Part shown: positions 1 through 6,900 of the stretch, piece by piece
How the letters are laid out: each line of letters opens with the position of its first letter
Numbering within the stretch: the first letter of the stretch is position 1
Source: Pleurotus ostreatus/Saccharomyces cerevisiae fusant
Lineage: Eukaryota > Opisthokonta
Length of the DNA stretch: 14,698 nucleotides
Assembly (NCBI GenBank): GCA_024196135.1
Contig: JAMQCK010000867.1
Location: 1 to 14,698 of the forward strand
Direction: 5' to 3'
The notes under the pieces: model-generated
Database searches by the model: none
Seen by the model: the letters and a program-made list of their open reading frames with translations, nothing else
Told to the model about the DNA's origin: nothing
Made by a program: the position numbers and the translations under genes

Positions 1-98
1 CGGCTGACAGTATCGTCCTAAGCCCGGTATCAGCGCTCCGGCGCTCGCGATAGGCAGGAATCGGGTGGGAATTGCGAGGGATGGCGCGATATGAGGGA
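1..98. repeat. Terminal direct repeat, left copy (circular overlap)
   Basis: Bases 1-98 are identical to 14601-14698 with no mismatch. The repeat lies in the middle of the inferred LTR, not at its boundaries, so it is best read as the overlap of a circular assembly (98 would equal k-1 for k = 99; inference) rather than a biological terminal repeat. Confidence 0.95.
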
Positions 99-247
99 AT
101 TCTGGAGAGGAGATAGGAGAAGTGCCGCGGCGAGGTGTCGGGAAGGACTCGGAAGGGCGAACGTTCAAATACCAGACTGTAGGATGGATTCAGGGACTTT
201 TCGGACCCCGGGAAGCCCTAGTACAGCGCACCGCTCGAATCATAAGC

Positions 248-254
248 TTATAAG
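248..254 (+). promoter_or_regulatory. Candidate LTR TATA box
   Basis: TTATAAG sits in the perfect palindrome GCTTATAAGC (246-255). A start site 25-40 nt downstream would put the RNA 5' end near 275-295. Supporting this, the last ATG on the + strand before gag is at 184, upstream of the box, so the predicted transcript leader would have no upstream AUG. Start site not shown by sequence. Confidence 0.5.
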
Positions 255-426
255 CATTTGACTATCAGTTTGGACTTTGAGCCATTAAGAACCTGAATAC
301 CTCGTCGGACCCTTCGTATAACGCTTTCCAAGCGCCTGCGAACGCTTTGAGCACAGACCCTCTCAGTGCCCGCGACTCCCTAGCGCGTGGAACACATTAT
401 TTCTCTAGTAGTCTAGTTACTCCCAA

Positions 427-503
427 GCAATACAAAAACCCGGACTCGCTGCGTCTCTGACCGGTGATCGACCAATCTATTGTGTTCTTGCTGTGTGTGG
501 TAG
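427..503 (+). terminator. Candidate LTR polyadenylation region
   Basis: An AATACA hexamer near 429 is followed by the GT-rich tract TTGTGTTCTTGCTGTGTGTGG (about 480-500), the arrangement of a poly(A) signal and its downstream element at an R/U5 boundary. AATACA is a weak variant and fungal signals are loose, so this is tentative. Confidence 0.35.
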
Positions 504-550
504 AGGCCTGAGTCGATCAGCAGTCTTTTGAGACGCACGATCCCATTATC

Positions 551-568
551 TGGAGCCCACCGCGAGGG
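551..568 (+). other. Candidate primer binding site
   Basis: TGGAGCCCACCGCGAGGG begins with TGG, the complement of a tRNA 3' CCA end, and lies 5 nt after the LTR terminal CA at 544-545, the usual place for a minus-strand primer binding site. I could not assign the tRNA species by eye, and a self-priming mechanism as in Tf1-type elements is not excluded. Confidence 0.5.
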
Positions 569-600
569 AGTAACATACGCGCTTGAGGAATAATTCCTGA

Positions 601-1137
601 GAAGCGAACTCGGCTGTAGCAGGTTGTCAACGAGGACGATCAGTAGTATTCAGGCTTGACAAAACGGCGCCTGGACCGAAATCCGCTCTTAAAGCACTTG
701 AATCGGGTTGGGATAGCGCATCGTCGTCTCGATCCCGTGCAAAGGCTAGAGAGAAGGCTCGTTTAGCAGCAAAAGCTTTAGACACCAAGCGGAAACGCAA
801 AGCGAAAGCGACTACCTCTCACTCATCCTCACAACCTATACATTCTCCAACCCCTCTCGCTTCTCCTCAGCTACCAGGATCCTTTCCTGAGCACGCTAGT
901 CCTCGCCCTTCAACTCCAGAACCAGATTCCCCTCTCCTTTCTATTCGTGACCTCTCTGTTTCCCTATCTCATCTCTCGATCCATTCTCCACGGCACTCGC
1001 CAGAGACCTCACCCCTTACTCCTCTCTCAAACTCTCGTACCAACTCTCCGGTCCCCAGCCTCTCTGAACTCATTCCCGCTCCCAATCCTGTTCGATCCTT
1101 GTCCCGTCGTTCCTCTAGTTCTTCCACTTCTTCTACT
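601..1137 (+). other. AUG-free leader open in the gag frame; possible non-AUG N-terminal Gag extension
   Basis: From 601 (just after a TGA at 598-600) to the gag ATG there are 179 codons in the gag frame without a stop and without any ATG in any + frame. The predicted peptide is coding-like: a basic segment with an NLS-like TKRKRKAK (about 784-807), then a long Ser/Pro-rich stretch running smoothly into Gag. An in-frame ACG at 664-666 has A at -3 and G at +4, a good context for non-AUG initiation, and would add 158 residues. Alternatives are a lost ancestral AUG or a simple unstructured leader. Confidence 0.5.
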
Positions 1138-2664
1138 ATGGCTCCCCACTACACACACACTGCTCCGAACGCCCCGCGTTTCCATGAAGACGATGTAGCC
1201 GACCTTGAGGTCTGGCTCTCCGACCTCAAGGCGTACTTCGAAGAGCATAATGTCCGCACCGCGGCAGACCAGATACAAAAAGCGCCCTTTCACGCGCCCG
1301 AGAGACACGTCCGAGATCTTTGGAAAGATGTAGCAGACAAACACGCCGGCGGCACCTGGGACGAGTTCGTCGAGGCGATCCTAGCGTGTTACCCGGAGAT
1401 TTCTGGGAGCCGTTCAGGCACTTTGACCGAACTGCACAGGATCTGCAATAATTATCGCGATCTGCACGTCACTGACCTCAGTCGGGGTCCAGCTTTCCTG
1501 AGGCGCTTCGAAGCGTGTGTAGGAGCGATCAATAAGGGTTCCAACCCGCTGTCCAACTTCGACATCTGCTCTAAGATTGCCATGGTTTGCACGCCGGAAC
1601 TACTCCGGACGCTTGACATGACATTAAATGGGCAGGCCCATCAGCTAGTATCACCGACGCAGCCTGCGCCCCCTGCTGGCGGAGCGGCTGCGCAAGTTAG
1701 ACGCCCGAACCGCACTTCAATCGTTGAGGGTGGTTATAAATGGGAAGATGTGGTGGCTTGCATGCGCGATTTGTGGCGCCGCGGCTACCGAACGGATGCC
1801 TTGGGCGTCGGAGTGCTGCCGGCGGATGAAGGGGGTAGCCGAAAGGCTTACAGCACCGAATCAGGCTCGCGTCTAGTGAAATTGGAACAGGACCTTCACG
1901 ACCTGGTTGAGAGAACGAGTAAGGCTGAGACTGAAACTCGCGCAACGCTGCGCAGTCTGCAGAGCGAGGTGAAGAGCGAGCTCTCTCAAGGACTGGAGAA
2001 GAGCGATAAGAACCTACAGTTGATTAATGAGACCATTCAGCGGTTGACCAACCAGCAGCGCGCGCTTCAGAACGCCAATGCGCAAGCGCCAGCCGCCAAC
2101 TCGGGTCCTACCGTTTTTCCCCAGCAGAATGGCTGGGGAGGTCGACCAAACTACCCCAACCAAATGAATAGACCACAAAACGGGTTCAGCGGTGGCCAGC
2201 GCAGTGGCTTCTCGCGACCACCCTTCACTTGTAATTGGTGCGGACTGACAGGGCACATGATGTCCAACTGTCTCGACTATCAAGGGGCCGTGCGATCGGG
2301 TGAAGTGGTCCCTGACAGCGCTGGTAACTTGCATACCAAGAGTGGCGAACCCATCCCCAAGCGCATGGGTCCGATGGACACTCCCATGAAGGAAAAGTGG
2401 GCGCAGCTCAAGGCTGCAGCTCATCAATATGTGATTGCGCCTCTGATGCAGCTGGCCAATCTCGCAGCCGACAACACATTGTGGGCAAGCGGAGGGTACG
2501 AGGAGGAACCCATCCTCGATTCAGGCTCTATGGGAAATATTCCCTACGCTATCAACGAGCAAGGGCAAGCGTACTACCCGCAGCTCACCACACCCGAGAC
2601 ATGGGGGAACTATGCCCCAAACCGTCCCGAAGGGAATGCAGATGCTTCTGGCTCGGGTTTTTAG
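1138..2664 (+). CDS. gag: Gag polyprotein
   Basis: 508 residues; forms the virus-like particle and packages the RNA. The start is the first ATG of the predicted transcript, in strong context (A at -3, G at +4). The region around residues 20-95, with LEVWLSDLKAYFEEHN and a Trp-containing helical segment, resembles the capsid part of Ty3/gypsy Gag. A long charged helical stretch (about residues 240-320) is probably coiled coil. A nucleocapsid CCHC knuckle, C-x2-C-x4-H-x4-C (CNWCGLTGHMMSNC), lies at residues 365-378 (2230-2271), preceded by a Gln/Asn/Gly-rich linker. It ends in GGT TTT TAG, where GGT TTT is part of a -1 slippery heptamer. The 130-residue tail beyond the knuckle is unusually long. 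Confidence 0.93.
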   Translation: MAPHYTHTAPNAPRFHEDDVADLEVWLSDLKAYFEEHNVRTAADQIQKAPFHAPERHVRDLWKDVADKHAGGTWDEFVEAILACYPEISGSRSGTLTELHRICNNYRDLHVTDLSRGPAFLRRFEACVGAINKGSNPLSNFDICSKIAMVCTPELLRTLDMTLNGQAHQLVSPTQPAPPAGGAAAQVRRPNRTSIVEGGYKWEDVVACMRDLWRRGYRTDALGVGVLPADEGGSRKAYSTESGSRLVKLEQDLHDLVERTSKAETETRATLRSLQSEVKSELSQGLEKSDKNLQLINETIQRLTNQQRALQNANAQAPAANSGPTVFPQQNGWGGRPNYPNQMNRPQNGFSGGQRSGFSRPPFTCNWCGLTGHMMSNCLDYQGAVRSGEVVPDSAGNLHTKSGEPIPKRMGPMDTPMKEKWAQLKAAAHQYVIAPLMQLANLAADNTLWASGGYEEEPILDSGSMGNIPYAINEQGQAYYPQLTTPETWGNYAPNRPEGNADASGSGF

Positions 2665-2713
2665 GAGGTTCCGGGATTCGCGTCCCACCTCAAGCCCAAC
2701 GCTGGGGACGCGA
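2655..2713 (+). promoter_or_regulatory. Gag-pro -1 ribosomal frameshift signal with possible pseudoknot
   Basis: G GGT TTT (2655-2661) fits X XXY YYZ exactly in the gag frame and directly precedes the gag TAG. After the slip, reading continues TTA GGA GGT in the pro frame. Downstream, TCGCGTCCC (2678-2686) pairs with GGGACGCGA (2705-2713), 9 bp. GAGGT (2665-2669) pairs with ACCTC (2687-2691), 5 bp. The two stems interlock as an H-type pseudoknot with loops of 8, 0 and 13 nt. Spacer to stem 1 is only 3 nt, shorter than the usual 5-9; a GGGA/TCCC hairpin could compete. Folding was done by eye. Confidence 0.8.
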
Positions 2714-3905
2714 TGAGAACACAGCTAGACCAGCGTCAAACGCGTTCACACAAAACAAAGTAGCACCAACTAATCAACCCGCGAAGGGTGGGGCGACTAA
2801 GAGCACGAACTTGCGGCCTGGCCCGCCTCCTTCGAAGGAGGGCCCAGCGCATCCTTATCGAGCTGTACCCGAGACCCGCTTCGTACCATACGATCAGAGA
2901 CCTCCGGCCCTGCCGGTAAAACCAGGGGATAATCCCAGAAAAGAAATGGCCAAGGATTCGGGTCGCGCGATGCCCGCGGGACGGCCTCAAGCGCCTGTCC
3001 AACGCGCTACTGAACCAGAAAACGTGTTGGAAAAATTACTCGAAGCGCGTTGTCCTACGACGGGTATTTCCCTGAGGGAACTGCTCGGTGTTAGCCCATC
3101 GCTTCAGGACCTTCTTCGGAAGGCGCTGACTCGTAAGAGTGACATTATCGATAGTTTTGGGAGCCTTTTCCATAAGACGCTGTTGAGAGAAGCGTATCAG
3201 AAGCGGGAGCTTGATTACTCGAAGGGTATCCGTTGGCGGTCAGCGCCCGAGGAAATGCCAACCGATTCAGGCCTACCCGCCGACTGGATGAATTTACAGA
3301 ACGAAGTGATCACTACAACGGTAGAGCTACCTTCAGGCGCTTGTGGGAAAGTGCCAGCCGGGTCGTTTGTCCAAATCGACTCAGCCTTTGAGGTTTATCA
3401 GAGCATGAACGACAAAGAGAAGGCAGGGGTAATCTTTGCCGGCGAACCCACTGCTAATCTGCGTACCCTGTGGCCTATCATAAATAAGAATGGCGCAGAC
3501 GAGTGCATCTTGGATAGTGGTTCGCAGGTCGTCTCTATGTCTAAGGATTGTGCTCGCGCGAAGGGAGCGGCCTACGACCCCACTGTGAAAATCCGCATGC
3601 AGAGCGCGAACAACCAAATAAACGAGACCTTGGGACTCGCGAGGAACATCCCCTTCGATTTTGCGGGTACTATTATATATCTACAGTGCCACATATCGGA
3701 CACGGCCGCCTTCAGAATATTACTGGGGAGGCCATTCGACACTCTATGTGAGTCCGTGGTCTCTAACGACCGCTTCGGCAACCAAGAAGTGACGATCACT
3801 TGTCCGAACACCGGAAATAAAGTGACCATGCACACCTACCCCAGAGGAACGGTGCCGGAGCATATGCGCGAGCAACTGGGTTTTCCGGAGGCTTCTGCGA
3901 ATTGA
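2661..3905 (+). CDS. pro: Aspartic protease frame (Pro), expressed by -1 frameshift from gag
   Basis: 414 residues from the first codon after the gag frameshift. There is no ATG near the 5' end (the first in-frame one is near 2946), so expression should need the slip at 2655-2661. The first 120 residues are Pro/Lys/Arg-rich and look disordered. A helical region follows (about 3020-3230). The protease carries the catalytic DSG in CILDSGSQVV (Asp codon 3513-3515) and the late FRILLGRPF motif typical of retropepsins (about 3711-3737). Retropepsins work as dimers and mature the Gag-Pol polyprotein. The stop overlaps the pol frame at AATTGA (3900-3905). A separate pro frame, in -1 phase to both neighbours, is unusual for a Ty3/gypsy element. 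Confidence 0.9.
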   Translation, partial: LGGSGIRVPPQAQRWGRDENTARPASNAFTQNKVAPTNQPAKGGATKSTNLRPGPPPSKEGPAHPYRAVPETRFVPYDQRPPALPVKPGDNPRKEMAKDSGRAMPAGRPQAPVQRATEPENVLEKLLEARCPTTGISLRELLGVSPSLQDLLRKALTRKSDIIDSFGSLFHKTLLREAYQKRELDYSKGIRWRSAPEEMPTDSGLPADWMNLQNEVITTTVELPSGACGKVPAGSFVQIDSAFEVYQSMNDKEKAGVIFAGEPTANLRTLWPIINKNGADECILDSGSQVVSMSKDCARAKGAAYDPTVKIRMQSANNQINETLGLARNIPFDFAGTIIYLQCHISDTAAFRILLGRPFDTLCESVVSNDRFGNQEVTITCPNTGNKVTMHTYPRGTVPEHMREQLGFPEASAN

Positions 3906-3934
3906 TCTCGCTTCTCGAGGATCAAGGAGAAGCC
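3878..3934 (+). promoter_or_regulatory. Pro-pol -1 ribosomal frameshift signal with stem-loop
   Basis: The same heptamer G GGT TTT (3878-3884) occurs in the zero frame of pro (GGT codon at 3879), seven codons before the pro stop. The -1 frame is open from there into pol. After a 5-nt spacer, GGCTTCT (3890-3896) pairs with AGAAGCC (3928-3934), and inside it TTGATC (3902-3907) pairs with GATCAA (3920-3925), with three further possible pairs (TCG/CGA) near the apex. An alternative is GCTTCTC/GAGAAGC. Spacer length and stem are what a -1 stimulator needs. Found by eye. Confidence 0.8.
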
Positions 3935-6900
3935 GCCTTACAAATCGAGATGGACGAAGCTCAGTCAATTAAAATAACTCATATCTCCCGTCCCGACAAC
4001 GAGGGTACCTTTGGCCGAACAGACCTTCAGTCGCGGTACCTACAAGCGGCTTTAGACGCGGGGTATATAGTCGACAAGGACGGCAAGGAGTTGCTAGAGA
4101 CCTACTACCAAAACTACGGGGGGAATGTCCACCCGAAAGCAGAGAAGGGGGACCAAGCCGCAGAAGGAACAGCGTCGGCATCGGCAAACTTATTTAGTGA
4201 CCCACTCAGGTCTACCTATCAATATGACGAAGCAGTTAAGCGAGCCGAAGCCGCACTACCTGAAGCGTCCACCTTTGCAGCTGCCCGCAAGAAATACAAG
4301 CCAGTGGCGCTCAAAGTGCGACCGGTACAAGCTCAGCTACCTCAGAAATTTCATATAGAGCGTAATATACAGGGCGATCCCGAAGAAGGAATGCCTACAC
4401 TTCCGATGCACCCGCCGGATTTCCAGCCTACGGGGCGATACACGGCAGAAAGGAAGGCCTTGATAGAGAAGCTGCACGGCACAGACTTCCTCACACCGGA
4501 GGAAATGAAGTTACTACACTACATATACATGATACACAATCAGGCATTCGCCTTTACAGATGAAGAGCGAGGTTGCTTCCGGGAGGACTTCTTCCCGCCG
4601 GTAGAAATTCCAGTGATACCTCACAAGCCGTGGGCGGAGAGGAATATACCGATCCCGCCGGGGCTGTATGGAAAGATCTGTGAGATTATACTTAAGAAAA
4701 TCAAAGCTGGCGTGTATGAGCCTTCGAACTCCTCATACAGGTCGAAGTGGTTCTGCGTTGTCAAGAAGGATGGGACCAGTCTACGTCTTGTACATAGCCT
4801 GGAACCACTCAACGCAGTTACGATTGCGCATTCAGGCCTGCCTCCGGCGACCGACAGCCTTGCGAATTGGTTCGCAGGCCGTGCCTGCGGTGGTATTTTG
4901 GACCTGTTCGTGGGTTACGACGAGCGGTTATTAGCAGAGTCTTCGCGAGACTTGACCACCTTTCAAACACCTTTTGGAGCGTACCGATTAAGGACGCTAC
5001 CCATGGGCTGGACTAATGCCGTGCCCATCTTTCACGACGACGTTACTACTATTCTACAACCGCTCATACCGGACATTACCATCCCCTACATTGACGATGT
5101 ACCAGTACGTGGCCCTGCGACGCGGTACGAGTTGCCGGGCGGAGGGTACGAAGTACTAAAAGAGAATCCGGGAATTCGTCGCTTCGTGTGGGAGCACCTA
5201 CAGAACGTGAATCGGGTCATTCAACACATGTGGTACTCAGGCGGTACCTTTTCAGGGACAAAGTCCATACTTATAGCGGCTGAAACGACTGTAGTCGGCC
5301 ACCGCTGTACTTATGAGGGTCGCAAGCCTGAAGACGACAGAGTTAACGCCATCAGTAACTGGGGACCGTGCAAAAATCCCTCAGAGATCAAGCAATTCCT
5401 GGGATTGGCAGGCGTGTACCGCATGTTTATTAAAGACTACGCTGCGGTCACTGACCCGCTAGTCAAGTTAACGAGACTTGGCGTACCATTTGATTGGGGG
5501 CCGGAGCAACAGGAAGCGCAGGATAGGATAAAAGCGGCGCTGCTCGACAGCCCACCGCTGAAGCCGGTCGACTACAAGACGGATTGGGATACAGTCCTAG
5601 GGGTCGATACATCCTACATAGCGGTTGGCTGGTTTATACAGCAGGTCAACCCTGAAAATGAAAAAGAGTACTACTATTGCCGTTTTGGCTCGACACTACT
5701 GAACGAGAGAGAAGCGCGGTTTTCACAACCAAAAAGGGAACTATTCGGATTAAAAACAGCCTTACAATCGGCATACTACTGGATCGCTGGTTGCCGCAGG
5801 CTAGTCGTGGAAGCCGATGCTAAATTCCTCAAGGGAATGCTGAGCAATCCCGGCTTCGGACCCAACGCTACAGTCAACCGATGGATAGAAGAAGTACTAT
5901 TCTTCCATTTTAAATTGAGACATGTGCCCGGGAAATCGCATGCGATAGCGGACGCTCTGTCCAGGAGACCAGCTTTCCCTGGGGATAAACCTCGAGAGCC
6001 TTCCCTGAGCGACGACGAAGATGAACCTCAGGGTCTCGGTGGCTTCGAAGTTAAGGGTGGGGGCGAGGACGACACGCTGCCTTTCGAAGACTTTAATGAC
6101 CGTATAGACTCTAGAGGAGGATATTTCCACTCAGAGCTGACGCATTCAGGACAGGAGTCGCCCTTCCGGGGACGAGTAAATGTCAAAGAAATATTTGAGC
6201 AATTCAAAAACGACTGGCTTACGCCCCAAATCACACAAACAGCGCCAGGGCTGTTCGCATTCAATTTAACAGTGAAAAAGGATCGCAAGAAGCGAGGTGC
6301 ACTACGCGATCCGGTAGAAAATCTCAACGATGAGGACACCTTAGCGAAATACCTCACGTTCCCCCGCTCACAGGAGCTGAAGGAATTAGACGAGAAACTA
6401 TGGGACTTACGGGATTTCCTGAGCCTGAACCCGGTCGACCTCGAACCCAATAGGTGGGAAGAGATAGCACCACTCGCTAAGGAATATCGCATGACCCAGA
6501 CAGGGAGAATTTATAGAAAAATGGGGAATGGCAGTACCGCCCTATTAATATGGCCAAGGGATCGCTATTTTGTACTTGAGTGTGCGCATGGCGCGGGCCT
6601 CCACAATGGCTTTACCGAAGTCTATGGGATTATAGCAGCAAAATATTGGTGGCCTGGCCTTGAAGCCGACGTCGAGCACTATCTCACCTTGTGCGATTAC
6701 TGTGCGGGGCGCGTGAAGATGCCTGAATCGCTGCCTAAGTGCCTCTATCTGACGAGCGGACCTGTTTCCGTTTCGAGGGAGTCCGCCGCTCATAGCATCA
6801 CCGTATCGGGAGTGGCGAACTTAGAGCGTGAGCTCAGAGGGAAGTATAATATGTCGCCAGCAGATGTCAGGGCGGTGGCCGCCTTAGTGGTTTCCGATAT

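Larger units (their letters stand above)
1..545 (+). repeat. LTR, second part (rest of U3, R, U5)
   Basis: Continues from 14600 and contains a TATA-like box near 248, a possible polyadenylation region (AATACA near 429, then GT-rich sequence at 478-500), and ends just before the TGG at 551. The last CA before that TGG is at 544-545, leaving a 5-nt spacer TTATC. Because the LTR starts TGATA, an end at about 550 (TTATC pairs with GATAA) is an alternative. No ATG occurs from 187 to the end of the LTR. Confidence 0.7.

Noticed and set aside
1027..1344. Antisense frame of 105 codons over the start of gag
   Set aside because: Overlaps gag and its coding-like extension; composition mirrors the Ser-rich sense strand and there is no start context or splice evidence.
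2641..2720. +1 frameshift as in yeast Ty3
   Set aside because: The pro frame is -1 to gag and a perfect -1 slippery heptamer is present; no rare-codon +1 site is needed.
6028..6492. Antisense frame of 154 codons inside pol
   Set aside because: Lies opposite the intact pol frame in a charged linker; Ser/Arg-rich composition is the complement of Asp/Glu/Lys codons.
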